Shown: positions 37,692 to 50,514, numbered from the stretch's first letter. The stretch is 64,000 nucleotides of DNA from Gordionus sp. m RMFG-2023 (GCF_954871325.1 NC_088776.1:20398052-20462051); one strand, 5' to 3'. The notes: generated by a model not told the origin, from the letters alone. Numbers and translations: made by a program.

Positions 37692-38204
37692 ATATTTAAA
37701 TAAATTCTGATTTTTGCAAATTATTTGATGAGAGATAGATTATTATACCATATTGAACAATTTATAAATGGTATTGGGTTCTAAAACTGAGTAAAATGCG
37801 ATTTATTTTTAAATAATATATTTAAAATGAGAAATTTTTTTTTGTTATATATTTTATTTTTAATTTTAAATAATCGTATAAAAAAATTTTTTAAATAAAT
37901 ATATTAAAAAAATATGTAAATTATATGAAAAAAGTATATTATAAAATTTTAAAAATTATTTTAAAAAGAGACATGTCTCTCTAAAGAGGAGTGAATGCTT
38001 AAAAAATTGGATTGGACGAAGGTAGAAATTCGTTGGGATCACCTTTGATGAGTTTTCTTTTGAATTTATTAGTATTCGATTAAAGACCTCGATAAAATAT
38101 TTAATGTCAATGTATTATTTTTTCAACAATATTATTTTTAAGCGTAATTTTAAAATTTTAAAAATAAGATATTGCTGAAAATGTATTTCATCATGTATAG
38201 AAAG

Positions 38205-38320
38205 TAGTGTTGTTATACGGCTCGATTTAGCCAATTTTAAGATTTTCGCCAAAATAATATTATGCAAGCCTCGAGATTTTGTTAAAAGATGTATAGGCCT
38301 TTCTGCCATCTATGAACAAA
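38205..38320 (+). repeat. TAGTGTTG-type MITE fragment
   Basis: It opens TAGTGTTGTTATACGGCTCG, then 'gattttcgccaaaataatattatg' and 'gagattttgtt', the same order as the element at 15421. The other end is not found. Confidence 0.5.
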
Positions 38321-40976
38321 AATTTCCATAATTGCGTAATATTTTTGGCTAAAATATAAGTGATAATAATTTTATTATATCAGGAAATGAAAATGGCCTA
38401 TATATAAAGCTTCCATAGAATTTCTTTGAGTATTATAGCATTTTAGGTTTAAAATGATATCCTTAAAATTTGCTGCAATTGATACCGATTTTATGTTATA
38501 AAATAGCGGGTTAATAAATCAATCAGGCAATTAGAAAATTTGATCGAAATATATTTATTCTTCATTTCGGTAACAATTTTAATAAAAAATAATATTTTCA
38601 TAACCCCCTACCCCCCCCCCTCTCCTTACCATCTATGACTATAAGCAGGCTTATTTGAAAGTAATAATATAATCAGATGGCTCAAGCACTAGGTCTCCTA
38701 AAATTTAAATGTGTCGTAACTCGTAAGAGCTAAGCTATTTTCTAGATATGTTTCCAGCTAATTTTTTATTTATTTCCAATCAAAGGATGATAATTTGTCA
38801 AATTAATTTTTTTGCATAGCATATTTTAAAAAAGGTTCCTCACAATAGATGCCACTTAATCGTTAATAAAAAAACGATTGATTTTTATGAACTATTAAAT
38901 AATGGCAATTTATATTAAGAAAAAATATTAATTTAGCCAAATATTAACCTTAGTTTGGCAATAAATAAAAAATTAGTTAGAAACATGCCTAGAAAACCTC
39001 TTTGAAAAAATGTTCTGCCTGAAAATGGCCTGACTCAGGTTTTTAGCAAACTAATAAAATTTAAATCATTTATAGCGCACTTTCTTTGAAAACTTGATTT
39101 TGCCTACTATCTTGTGTATTTTAAGCGTTCGCTAGAAGCGTAATGCTTTATGCTTTAAAGGTCCCGCAGCACCCTCTATTGAAAAATAGCATAGCACCTT
39201 GTTTTTCAAAAATTAGCACACATTTAGAAAAATATATAATTTTATTTCTTCGTGGCATGATAAATTATTTTTATGATTATAATAATTTCCTTCGCCTTAC
39301 GCCTGCATTGCAAAACGTAATACAAACTAAATGGAGAAAAATCTCTTAAAAAGTACCCTTTAGAATATCAATCACTTATTCCTTTAACTTTTGTTCTTAT
39401 GAACCTTCCTTTTCAGCTTTAAAGTATCTCACAACATATACTTTCCAAAATGAGGCAGGGTCATTTGCACTTAACTATAAAGAAAATGGAATGCAAAAAA
39501 TTCCTCTTTTAATAACTTATCCATTTTTAACTATATATCGTATATAGGGCTTTATTAAAGCTTCATTGCCCTATGTTTTTTTTTATCTAATTTTTATAAC
39601 ATATATCATTTATAAAACAGGGTTTTTTATTTTTGAAGAACACTGTAATTTATGAATTTTTTATTGAAATACACTTAATTTCTATCAATTATCGTAGAAT
39701 TTTCATTTATAAAATGATTAACGGAAAAATTTTCAGAAAATTCAGGAGCAAATACTTTATACTTTTACATGCTGGCATACTATTCCCTTATAAAATCAGG
39801 AGTTTCAAAATTAAAAACGCATTCTAAGATTTATGTTTCAAAAATTGGCTATTTTATTGAATATGCCAAACAAAGCCCCACTAACGACATGTACATTTTA
39901 ATATTAATTTTTAAAATATAGTATATTATAATGATTTTTGTCAAACCTAAATTATTATCTTCATAGCAGTACAGAGTCCGGGGATTTTTCAAACTTAATT
40001 TTATAGCAAGACATAGCTTTTTTTATAAAGTTAATGACTAATTTTTATAACAAAAATAGTTATATAAAGCATATAGGGCTAAAAACATTTTATTGATTTA
40101 TACCTAAAAAATTAACTTTTGATGACTATAATTTTTCAGAAATAATTATTAAATAAAGGTCAAAACTATCTTATATAATAGAAAACCCCACTTTTACAAA
40201 TCAATCGGTGACCAATGAGTGTGAGTTTGGGACATTTCAAGGGCGAAACGAGCACACAAATGTTAAAATTTATAATATTCTTAATTATTATTTTTAATTA
40301 TTACATATTTTTAGATATAATTTTAGATGCAAAAATGATTAATATTTTGATCCCGCAACAGCTCCTGCTGGCTCTTCCCAGGGTATAGCTCATTCACTCT
40401 CCTCCCAAATTCTCCCAAATTTAGAAAAATTAATTTTAAAGTTTTATTTTTCCATAAAATTTAAACCTGTACTAGAACTAAAGTTAGGCAGTATTACATA
40501 TATAATTCTTTTGTAATTAGAAGGGAGACCGGGGATAGTGTTATACCAATTAAGCCAAATATGTATTTTAATAAGATGCTTAAGTAAGTCTAAAATATTT
40601 CACACAAAATTGCTCATAAGAAAATTTAAATTTTAACACGTCAAAATTTTTTAATTATAATTTTACTAATAACTTCTTTTATTACTCAGACTAAATATAA
40701 ATTCTAGATAAAATAAACTCAATTTTATCATGTATAAAAATGTTGACAATATTTATGGTAAGTTATTATATTCAAATTAAATTTTAATTAATTGTGAAGA
40801 TCTGGGAAGTTTTGACGAGATAAGTATTAGACATTTTTAGGCAGGGAATATTTTGAATAAAAAAATCCAACTAAATTTATAAGACACTAGGGTCATGAAT
40901 TGCAATATATATGATTGACTTATTTTTTGTAAATTATATGAGTTTTAAGTGATAAGTTCTTTCGGGTGATATATAT

Positions 40977-41261
40977 TAGAGATCTGCAAGAGTAGGTCAG
41001 GCCCGGCCCAAACTTTTTTAAAAAACGGGTTGGAGCTGGGTCGGGCCTGATATTTTTTAAGAAAATTCGGGCCGGGTCGAGTCCAATAAAATATTTTATT
41101 TTATTTATAGAAACTAGACCCCATATAACATATCGTTTATTTTGAGTAATTATAAAAATTAATTTCTATATTTAAATAAATTCGGGTCGAGGGTCAATTT
41201 TTTCAAAAATTATTTCGGGTACGGGCCGGGCTTGAAAAATTAGGCTCGATGCAGATCACTA
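40977..41261. mobile_element. Family G hAT MITE with both ends
   Basis: The ends are TAGAGATCTGCAAGAG and, inverted, TAGTGATCTGCATCGAG. ATATATAT flanks both sides (40969-40976, 41262-41269), though that is low-complexity. The interior has 'caggcccggccc', 'gggtcgggcc', 'cgggccgggtcg' and 'gggccgggc' blocks. This is the shortest copy with both ends visible. Confidence 0.65.
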
Positions 41262-41820
41262 ATATATATAATATAGATGAACCTGGTAAATCATATGACA
41301 ATTTATTTTCATTTATTTAACGTAGAATCTAAAAATAAAGAAGCGATATGACACGTAAAGCGAAAGGATAAGCTGGGTGTTTTTCATAATTCTTAAATTT
41401 TTATTATATTAATAAAAAACTATAAAATTTTTTTCTTAAATATTAATTTTTATCGTAGAGATACATATGTAAAGAATAAAACTACTTAAACATTTCATAA
41501 ATTATACCACTTCAATTATGTCGGTTTCCCCTAATTGTAATTAATTCCATTTTAAAAAATATTTAGTAATTATAATTAAATATATTTTTCAAGCCTATGA
41601 TTAGAAATTATAATTAAATTTACAATTCCTTTCCTCAAATTTAATAAATTTTTTATGAAAAAAGCAAAATTGCAATTATTTCATCAATTCATATTTTTTT
41701 TAAATTTAAAACTATTAGTACAATCATTGATTATTTTATATTATTTTTGGCAAAATATAATGAGTGATTCTGAATCCTTAACTTTTTCTTGAATTCTAAT
41801 GATATCCGATCATTGATCTT

Positions 41821-41996
41821 CTAATAAAATTTCATATTGGAAGATAAATCTAAATTGTCAATATCCAGTCCAAAATAACAGCTACAAGCGTTGCTTGTAC
41901 ACTCTGCTATAAAATCATAAGGGTCAGGCGCGTATTCTTGGGGTGTGGGGGTGTATGGAGGTAGCAAATTTTCCCCCAACCCAAAGAATTCAGATG
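41821..41996 (-). CDS. Last exon of an unrecognised gene
   Basis: 58 codons and TAG after acceptor TTTTACCAG. The translation (SEFFGLGENLLPPYTPTPQ, then EYAPDPYDFIAECTSN and ACSCYFGLDIDNLDLSS) is far less AT-biased than its surroundings and looks like protein, with Pro/Tyr-rich and Cys-containing parts. I do not recognise a domain. It joins in phase to a possible 30-bp exon at 42050-42079. Upstream exons would lie toward 42.5 kb or beyond the LTR element. It could instead be a chance open frame. Confidence 0.4.
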
Positions 41997-42049
41997 CTGG
42001 TAAAATATTACTTTATGATTATTAATTTATATGATATAATCATTCCTAC

Positions 42050-42079
42050 CTCTTATCGCATTTGTAATTCCATTCACAT
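42050..42079 (-). CDS. Possible 30-bp exon joining the 41.8-kb exon
   Basis: The acceptor is GATAAATAG|ATG and the donor ATAAGAG|GTAGGA, giving a 53-bp intron (41997-42049) in the size range of other introns here. It adds VNGITNAIR in phase to the next exon. Very short, so weak evidence. Confidence 0.25.
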
Positions 42080-42811
42080 CTATTTATCACATTCACAGCT
42101 GAAATAAATATGCTACTAATTTATTCTATGTATTAATTTCGATTTCAAATTTTAGCATAATATTTATATATACTCTTTTAAAATTTCCCATCAAATCCTT
42201 TAAACTTATTCACGGCAAAACTAAGGTAAAATATTTCAAAATTAATATTCTATTTAAGATTTAAAATTTATCTAAGGAATGGATATAGGGACTTTTTTTA
42301 CCAATTATAAATGAAAATCCGATTCCTAATCATCTTGAAAGAGTATTATGGAGCCTGCAATTAGTGGGAAATTAAATGGACTCCAGGCCTTTATAAATAA
42401 GGAAATGTCCAATGGCTATATGTGCATTATACTGCTCAGGCAATTTCTGATTCATGTTCTCTACCAATGATATCAAATTTCTTAGTTATAAATTTATTTA
42501 TTTTGATAAAAATTTCTTATTTACACTAGGCAAAATATCTAGCATCTAAAAGAGACAAAATATAATAAACAGAATTTTATCTGAAGTTACCATAAAACTA
42601 ACGCCTTTATCGAGTTAGAGGAGCTTATAATAAATGTTCTTACTGAAATAACCCAATAGCTTGAAAAGGCTTTTCTTCAGAAGCATACAGATTATTGTAC
42701 ATAATAATACAACCAATTTTTTATTTAACCAAACAAAACGATTTTCAGCTCGTTTTCCGAAAAACGCTTTTCCCGCGATTTTTATTATACAACTGATTTT
42801 TGTGCAAAATA

Positions 42812-42816
42812 GTACT
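42812..42816. repeat. Target duplication GTACT, left
   Basis: GTACT directly outside the left LTR; the same five bases stand at 50973-50977. Five bases is usual for Ty3/gypsy integration. Confidence 0.85.
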
Positions 42817-43259
42817 TGTATCAATATGGGATTGATATATATTGCTGAGACTAGTGGGAGAGACTGAACATAATGCAATATATATAATTTATTGAATTTG
42901 GTAATCTTACTGATGTTACCCTCAGTATAATCACTAGTCTTAGATCGTAACCAGATTAATTCTAATATCCTTTTTCTTTTTTTATCTTCAAGAATGATTT
43001 TCTTTTATTTCAAATCTTTTTATTTTATTCCACTTTTAATATTCCAAAAATTATAATTTCGTAAAAATTCATAACAAAATTAAGTAATGAAAAATTATAT
43101 GTTTCTTTTTCAACTATAATCAAAAATATTCATATTCATAGACATTTTAAAATAATTATATTTATTTGCATACAACAAAATCAATGAAAGTTCATCTATA
43201 TAAATTTGAATACCACCCAATTAAGAAGGGCTCATCTAAATATATATTTGCATACAACA
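42817..43259 (-). repeat. 3' LTR (443 bp)
   Basis: In element orientation it begins TGTTGTATGC and ends in ATACA, the TG...CA rule. It is nearly identical to the copy at 50530-50972. Confidence 0.93.
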
Positions 43260-43275
43260 CCTCCACCCTTTAAGA
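43260..43275 (-). other. Candidate polypurine tract
   Basis: In element orientation AAAGGGTGGAGG lies directly before the 3' LTR, the expected place and composition for the plus-strand primer. Confidence 0.6.
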
Positions 43276-43843
43276 TTAGCTTTCCAAGGCTTCCTTCGTT
43301 AGTGCCCCACCTACTCGCACTTCCAACTCTGAACCGTTCATTGAGGACGTTGTTGTCGTCGGACAAAACTTTATTTTATGCATTCCCCCGCATGCCCAAC
43401 ATGCTAATTGATTCTTCCGAACCCAATATGGCTCCACTCGTTCTATCCTTTGTCTTCTGGGTGTTTCCTGCAGTAACTCTCCGTATCTTTGTTGCGCTTC
43501 TACCCTTGCTGCTTTGAATCATCTGTTTGATTCGGCCGATCCATCTGCTTCCCTGATTTCCATCTTGATAATCTTGTTTCCTACTCTGACATATATGCCA
43601 TCTATAAAATTACTATAAAAATATATATCTTTCCAAATCTTCTAATAATCTACTATTCACCTGATAATTTCTTCACCGTTTAAACCCTCATAATTAGGTC
43701 TATCATTAAATTTATTTCCTCGAGAATGATTATTCTCCTCATTGATCTCTTGAAATTATGATTCTACTAATTATGTCTATCATCAATTTTCTTTTATCTA
43801 ACAATATGATTATCAAATTAGGTCTATCATCAATTTATCTTCT

Positions 43844-44177
43844 TTTAATTGTATCCCCTAGTAAATTATGATTCTCATCATTTTGTCTATCATCAATATG
43901 ATTCTCATAATTATGTCTATCCTCAATTTATCTCTTTAACAATTGATTCTCATAATTAAGTATATCATCAATATGATTCTCATAATAATGTCTATCATCA
44001 ATTTATTTCTTTTAATTGTATCCCCTGGTAAATTATGATTCTCATCATTTTGTCTATCATCAATATGATTCTCATAATTATGTCAATCCTCAATTTATCT
44101 CTTTAACAATTGATTCTCATAATTAAGTATATCATCAATATGTTTCTCATAATAATGTCTATCATCAATTTATTTCT
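43844..44177 (-). repeat. Two 167-bp tandem units in the tail of the LTR element
   Basis: 'tttaattgt' starts at 43844, 44011 and 44178 with matching sequence between. Each unit is itself built of shorter 'tctatcatcaat' and 'tgattctcataatta' blocks. It lies between the integrase region and the 3' LTR. Confidence 0.75.
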
Positions 44178-44319
44178 TTTAATTGTCTCCCATATCTTTT
44201 ACTTGCCCTAGGCTTCCCAGTCTTACTTTTTTTAGGTGTCTAGTAAAAGTGCCTTCTTGCCCTTCAATCTCTACTTCAACTTTTTATTAACCTATATTCT
44301 TACTTATCATACCCTTCCT

Positions 44320-47300
44320 TCATTTAACTGGACCCTCAAACAGTAGAATCCATACTAGACTTCCAACTTTAAATTTATCATCATATGTATCCTCCTTTTG
44401 CTTTATTCTTTCTTTCAAAAAATCTAATTCCGTTCTTGTTTTTCTACCTAAAAACATTTCTGATGGTGAATTTCCTTTGCTTGTTTTAGTATTGTTATAT
44501 GCTAATAATAACAACCACCATTTCCCTCTCCATATTTTTCTTTTTTTAGCCAGCTTTTAACAATAGCTACCATTCTCTCGACTTGACCATTACTTCTCGG
44601 GTAATGTGGTGGCGATACTAAATGTTTAATATTCCACCTATCACAAAATTGCTTAAAAACTCTACCTTTAAATGCTGGGCCTCCATCCGAAACTAAAGTT
44701 TCCATTAATCCATATTTACCTGCAAATTTTTTTATTTTAGTCAACGCTATCTTCGTCGTTAAACCTGAAACCTGTTAACAATCTATCCATTTCGATCCAG
44801 CATCTACCATAATAAAATATCTTCTTTTTTCATATTCTAAAAAATCTACATGTATTCTTTTACATGGAATGTCCGTTTCTGGCCATTTGTCTGCTTTATT
44901 CTTTGGTGGTACATTAGCCCACATGTTACATGTCTCGCAGCTTCTAGCTAATTCTTCAATTTCACTATTCATCTTGGGCCACCAAATATATTCTCTTGCT
45001 TTATTCTTCATTCTTTCTATGCCTTGATGTCCTGAATGTAATACGGCTAATGTATCTTTTCTTAACTTAATCGGTATCACTAATCGATATCCTCTCAATA
45101 AACAATTGTTTTCTATATTTAATTCATTCCTTATATTTTTAAAAGCTTTGTCTACACCTTTCCATTCTGCCTCTCCTTTCAAACAAGTTCTAATTCTTAT
45201 TAATTCTTCATCTTTTTTGGATATCTCCTCTATTCTTTCAAACGTTATCGGTTCTTCTCTTGTATCTATCTTCAAAGCTCTTATAACTTTACTATTTAAT
45301 TTTTCCTCCTCTTCTATATATTCTAAACTATTGATTACTGTATCCTTGTTTGCACTGTCTTTTTTAAACAATCTCGATAATATATCTGGTAAACAATTTT
45401 GTTTACCTGCTCTGAATCTTATCTCAAAATTGAAATTACCAACTAAAATTAACCATCTCTGTAGTCTTGGTGACATCATAAGTTCTTTATTTTCTTTCTT
45501 GAATAAATCTACCAACGGCTTATGATCCGTATATAAAATAAACCTTCTTCCAATAAGATATTCTTTGCACTTCTCTAGCCCGAATTTCACAGCCAGAGCC
45601 TCTCTCTCGATCGTGGAGTAATTTTTCTCAATGCTACTAAACCGTCTCGATAAAAATAAAATCGGTTTCTCAACCTTATCGGTCATCTGTAATAAAACTC
45701 CTCCTATACCTTCATTAGATGCATCAACCGCTAATATAATCTCTAATTTCTCATTAAAACAATTTAAAATCGGTTTCTCTACCATCTTTATCTTCAATGT
45801 TTGGAAACTATTTTCCTGTTTCTCCCCATTCAAACTTTTTATTTTTCTTTAATAAATCATACAACGGTGAGGCGATTTCTGCAAAATTTTTAACAAACCG
45901 ATGATAATAATTCGTTGCTCCCAAAAACGCCTGTACTTCAGTTTTATTATCTGGGGCTCTCATATTCATTATCTTATCTATATTCTTTGCAATTGGAGTA
46001 ATTTCATCTCCCTTTATAATATATCCTAAATACTTTATTTTTCTTGTTCCAAAAACACTTTTATTAATATTAGCTTTTAAACCATTTTCTAATATAATAT
46101 CTAACACTTTAACTAACCTAGCATTGTGTTCTTCTTCTGTTCTACCAGATATCAAAACATCGTCTAAATAATACATTATTCCCTTTATTCCTTGAAATAA
46201 TGCCGCCATAGTTCTTTGAAATATTGGAGTTGATACTTTCAAACCAAATGGTAAATGACAAAAAGCAAATAATCCTCTATGCGTAGTAATCGTTAATATC
46301 TTACTTGTTCTCTCACTTACCTTTATTTGAAAGTAAGCATTCGAAAAATCTATTTTTGAAAAAATTGTTGCTCCTCTTAAATAAGCAAGCAATTGTTCTA
46401 TTCTAGGTAATGGATATCTTTCGTTTATTACCCACGGGTTAACTGATACTCTATAGTCTATACACAGTCTTAAACTGTTATCTGGTTTTCTTATGGGAAC
46501 TAACGGTGTTGCCCATACACTATGAACTATTGGTTTTATAATTCCTTCTTTTAACCATTTGTCTAATTCCTTATTTATATCTTCTATCCACGAAAACGGC
46601 AATCTTCTTGTGCTGCAATATTTAGGTCGATAATCTTGTTCTAATCGTATATCTACTTCAAAATCTCTAAGAGTCCCTAATTCTTCTTTAAAGACTTCTT
46701 TATATCTATTCAAAATAATCTTTATTTCTTTGTTAAAATTGTCCTCAACCACATTCAGTTCAACAATTTTATTAATTCCTTGTTCTTTATCTTCGACTGT
46801 ATTTACCTCTATTGTCTTTATATCTCTTATTTTCTTCTAAGTTACTTGTATATCTAATTAAAAATTCTGGTGTTCGATTTTTGAGTTTATCGAGAACTAT
46901 ATCCTGTTTAACTCTTAAACAAGGTAAATCAGTCTTTTGGTGGTCTTTGTTTGAAAATGTCCGTGAGAAAAACAAAATAACGAATGAGATAATAAGAAGT
47001 GAGGAGACCTATCTTTTCAATGTCATTCCAACCTAAAATAGGCTCTATATTTAGTGTAGTAATCCATAACTTTACTTCTTTATTTATAGCTAACAATTTT
47101 ATCACATAAAAACCTAGAATTTTAACCATGCTACCGTCTAATTGTCTAACCTTTATTTTCTTTGCAATGAATTTTTCTTTTGGAAAATATTTATTAAAAT
47201 CTTTTACACTCATTAGACTAATCTCCTCTCCTGTATCCAATAAAAAACATATCTCTGCTTCTTCAGCCTTTATCTTGACTCTCGGACATTTATTTTTCAT

Positions 47301-47430
47301 TAAAAAATCCTCTAATTTAATTTTTCGTACATCTACACCAGTTGAACCTTTTATTCTATATATTTCAAAATTCCTACTTTCTATCTTTATATTTCTCTCT
47401 TTACCTATACTTTTATTATTATTATTCAAA
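44320..47430 (-). pseudogene. pol: pol region of the LTR fossil: PR, RT, RNase H, IN
   Basis: In order from the right are an aspartic protease with the LLDTG motif (near 47.2 kb), a reverse transcriptase with YLDD (near 46.2 kb), an RNase H with a TDHKPL segment (near 45.5 kb), an integrase zinc-binding HHCC segment (near 45.0 kb) and a catalytic integrase segment with NGQVER (near 44.6 kb). This arrangement is that of Ty3/gypsy. The region is interrupted in several places and is treated as a fossil. Confidence 0.92.
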
Positions 47431-47440
47431 TTATCAACAT

Positions 47441-47448
47441 TAAAACAC
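47441..47448. repeat. Target duplication TAAAACAC, left
   Basis: Identical to 49279-49286; the 8-bp duplication made by hAT insertion into the LTR element. Confidence 0.9.
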
Positions 47449-49278
47449 CAGGCGCGTACGCAGGAATTTGGTCTGGGGGGGGGGGGGGGGATAATAAATT
47501 TTTTTGAAAAATATTATTGATTTTTAAAAATATCAAGCATAAATTTATTATGACTAATAACTATTCCTAATACACAATTTTAAATTAATGTGAATTATAA
47601 AACAATTATATGTAAAGAATCACTTAAATGACCCAAAATAGAAATTTGAATTTTTTGAGCCTTTACACAAAAAGTTTCTTAGGAATAATTGTATTTTGTA
47701 TGTTATATATTTACAATGTAAAATCCAATCTTCGTTGGAATTGAGCTAATTTTTCAATTATCTCATCCTTGCTTGTTGTCAAATGCCTATGAATATTCAA
47801 AAAATCCAAACCTTTCAATCTACTTTCACATGTTGTACTTCTTGGTATGTTTTTCAGAGACCTGCAGGCCCGGCTCCTGGGCCGGACAATATTTTAATTT
47901 TTTTAATTATACCAAGGCCGGGCCCAAAATTTTTTTTAAAAAACACCCGGGCCGGACCTAAATTTTTTTAAAAAAACAACCAAGCCTTGAAATCGTTATT
48001 ATTAGCTATAAAAATAAAAAATAAATATAATTTATTTTTTAAAAATCCAGGCCGGGCCTGAAAATTTTTTTTTAAAAAAAGCCGGGCCAAGCCTGTAAAT
48101 TTAAAAAAAAAGCCGAGCGGCCTAAAAAAAATTTTAAAAATAGCGTAAAAAATCTTTAAAAAAAATCCGGGCCGTGCCCTGCAAATAGTACTTCTGGAGG
48201 CCTGTTATTCTTAAAAAAGAGAGTGTTCTCTCATTAGTTTACTAATGGGAAGAGTTTATAAACCCTTTTAATACATTGGGAATTTAATCTAAAATGTGTT
48301 TGAAATAATGCAGAGCATCCATAGCATTTTTTGGGTCTATATCAACTATAGTTTATCTTATAAACATAGTTATTCAGCTAGTAAGGCATCATAAGATACT
48401 TTAACATCTTCATAATAAAAATCTAACAAATATTTTTTTTTTCTATCACCATCTGAAAAAGGTTGGTAAGGCTTTTGTGGAAGTAATATTTGCAGATGTA
48501 AGTGCTGCATGATATATTAAAAATTCATTTATTTGGGTTATAAATGTATCTGCATATATACTCTTCTACTTATCCTATATTAATGTTTTAACGATGAGCT
48601 TGCCTTGCTACAAGTCGAGGGAGACAAATATTAAACACGTATAGCTCTGATTTCGACTCAACAATAAAATATGAAACTCTTGAGTTCTGATAAAATGCTC
48701 TCTGCTATTCTCATCTTCTTAATCAAGTCAATGTCATGTTTTTGAGAAGTAATACTTAAAATAATTGTATAATTAAATAATACATTCTAATGAGAAATAA
48801 AATTTGAAATAAGCATTGAATCCAATAATTTTCTTGCTTCTGAGGAAATATTTCTTTCAGGCCATTGTAATATTTCAGTAATAGCAAATAATTGGCTCTT
48901 CTAACTCCTTAATAGCGTGCTTGATGGAAGAGGCTCTATCTCGTTGGACAAGGTTGCAACTTCTTTTTCCCTGTTGGACCAGAAGTTTCAGAAATAATTA
49001 TTATTTGACTAGAAATTTGAAAATGGTAGATAAATATTACGCCACTAAAAATTTGAAAATAATAAGTAAATATTACGCCGGAAAACTTGAAATCGAAATT
49101 AATTGATAAAATAACTTAATAATATATATTTAATATGAGATACGAATAAATATTAACAAATATAAATTAATATAAACAATAATATTTTTGAAAAATATAT
49201 CCGGCATCTGCATTTTTTGGCTTTGTGTGTGGGGGGGGGGATTTGTCCCCCTGTCCCCCCCCGCTGCGTACGCCAATG
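47449..49278 (-). mobile_element. hAT transposon nested in the LTR element
   Basis: The 1830-bp element has exact TAAAACAC duplications on both sides. The ends are CAGGCGCGTACGCAGGAAT and, inverted, CATTGGCGTACGCAGCGGG, each followed by a long G run (47475-47490; C run 49255-49262 on the right). On the minus strand near 48.6 kb is LPRLVARQAHR, like the transposase segment before the catalytic region in ZMYM1/TTF-type hAT proteins, but no continuous transposase is seen. It contains a family G repeat (47855-48204). It is younger than the LTR insertion it interrupts. Confidence 0.88.
47855..48204. repeat. Family G repeat within the nested hAT
   Basis: It opens CAGAGACCTGCAGGCCCGGC and ends near TACTTCTGGAGGCCTG. 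The interior has 'gggccggac', 'aggccgggccc' and 'gggccggacc' blocks. It is the GC-richest copy in the window. Short open frames across it are by-products. Confidence 0.6.
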
Positions 49279-49286
49279 TAAAACAC

Positions 49287-49862
49287 TCATTATCATCACC
49301 GGATTTATCATTAACATTAAAATACTTATTCTTACTTGAACTAAAATTATCAACATTAGAAAAATTATTATCATTACAAAATTTATCATTAAAATAATTA
49401 TTCCTACCTAAATTAAAATTATCAACATTAGAAAAATTATTATCATTACAAAATTTATCATTATAATTAAAATATTTATTCTTACCTGAATTAAAATTAT
49501 CAACATTAGAAAAATTATTATCATTACAAAATTTATCATTAACATTAAAATATTTATTATTATCTGAAATAAAATTATCAACATTAGAATAAATATTATT
49601 ATTACCAAATTTATCATTAACATTAAAATATTTATTCTTACCTGAATTAAAATTATCAACATTAGAAAAATTATTATCATTACAAAATTTATCATTATAA
49701 TTAAAATATTTATTCTTACCTGAATTAAAATTATCAACATTAGAAAAATTATTATCATTACAAAATTTATCATTAAAATTAAAATATTTATTCTTACCTG
49801 AATTAAAATTATCAACATTAGAAAAATTATTATCATTACAAAATTTATCATTAAAATTAAAA
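49287..49862 (-). repeat. 78-bp tandem repeat in the gag region of the LTR element
   Basis: Seven units at about 78-bp spacing, each marked by 'aaaattatcaacattag'. Read on the minus strand each unit codes 26 residues rich in Asn, Phe and Lys, with NKYFNFNDKF and NVDNF blocks. A further partial unit continues left of the nested hAT (to about 47395), so the hAT landed in this repeat. The hydrophobic open frame in another minus-strand frame is an artefact. Confidence 0.85.
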
Positions 49863-49884
49863 TATCTCTCTCTTAGTCATTTAT

Positions 49885-50070
49885 TGCAATTTTCTTGTGT
49901 GTCCTTCTTGGGCACAACTATTGCACCTTACAATTGAATTGTTTACTCTGCAACTTATAGCCACGTGGCCATTCTTGCCACACCTCGCGCATCTTAGATT
50001 CTTCGTTATCTCACATTGGCGCGACATGTGGCCCGGCTGACCACAACTATAGCAAATGATCTGTCTGTAA
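49885..50070 (-). pseudogene. gag: gag nucleocapsid remains with zinc knuckles
   Basis: Three CCHC-type knuckle segments stand in a row (for example CYSCGQPGHMSRQC and CARCGKNGHVAISC), typical of the nucleocapsid part of gag. Part of the fossil LTR element. Confidence 0.85.
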
Positions 50071-50514
50071 TTATCCGTTCGTATGAAGTTGTTTATATTT
50101 CTTTTCTTATCTTCCTCTCTTAATATATTCTTAATATTTTCTAACTCTTTACTCTCTATCTTATCTTAACGCAAGTCGTATTTCTTAACCTAACGTGAAA
50201 CTTAAAATTAGCAACAAAAATATAATTATACTTATATTTTCAAGTATTAAACTTAATAAATTTATTTGCGTAATATACATTAACGTGTACTCAATAACCA
50301 CTTGATTAAAATAATTTTAATTAATCTTAAACAATTAAATGAATATAAACATACGAATAAAACCAATACAATAATCCAAATTTTATATAACATCAATAAG
50401 AAAACCGAAATTATCAAAAAATTTATATATATTTATTTTTTATTTTATTTTTTTTTTACCTAGTTCTAATGTATAATTAGACTGACCTTTGATCTTCTAA
50501 AGCCTGGATCAATC

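Larger units (their letters stand above)
37692..41820. other. Intergenic region right of bHLH copy 2
   Basis: No gene is recognised. It has one end of a TAGTGTTG-type MITE starting about 38205, a C run (38611-38620), a 'gggagaccgggg' block near 40525 and a family G MITE (40977-41261). A short GC-richer patch at 40350-40440 has an open minus-strand frame of about 30 codons that I cannot assign. Confidence 0.5.

Noticed and set aside
42615-42878. 87-residue minus-strand frame
   Set aside because: It crosses the boundary of the LTR insertion, so it cannot be an old gene, and it has no recognisable product.
45106-45852. Plus-strand frames across the LTR element
   Set aside because: Antisense of pol; they arise because the coding strand is A-rich.
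47773-47971. Pro/Gly-rich short proteins
   Set aside because: Translations of a GGCC-rich mobile repeat; no supporting features.
49408-49851. 147-residue Ile/Met/Leu-rich protein with repeats
   Set aside because: It is an off-frame translation of the 78-bp gag repeat; the frame rich in Asn is the one read by the element.
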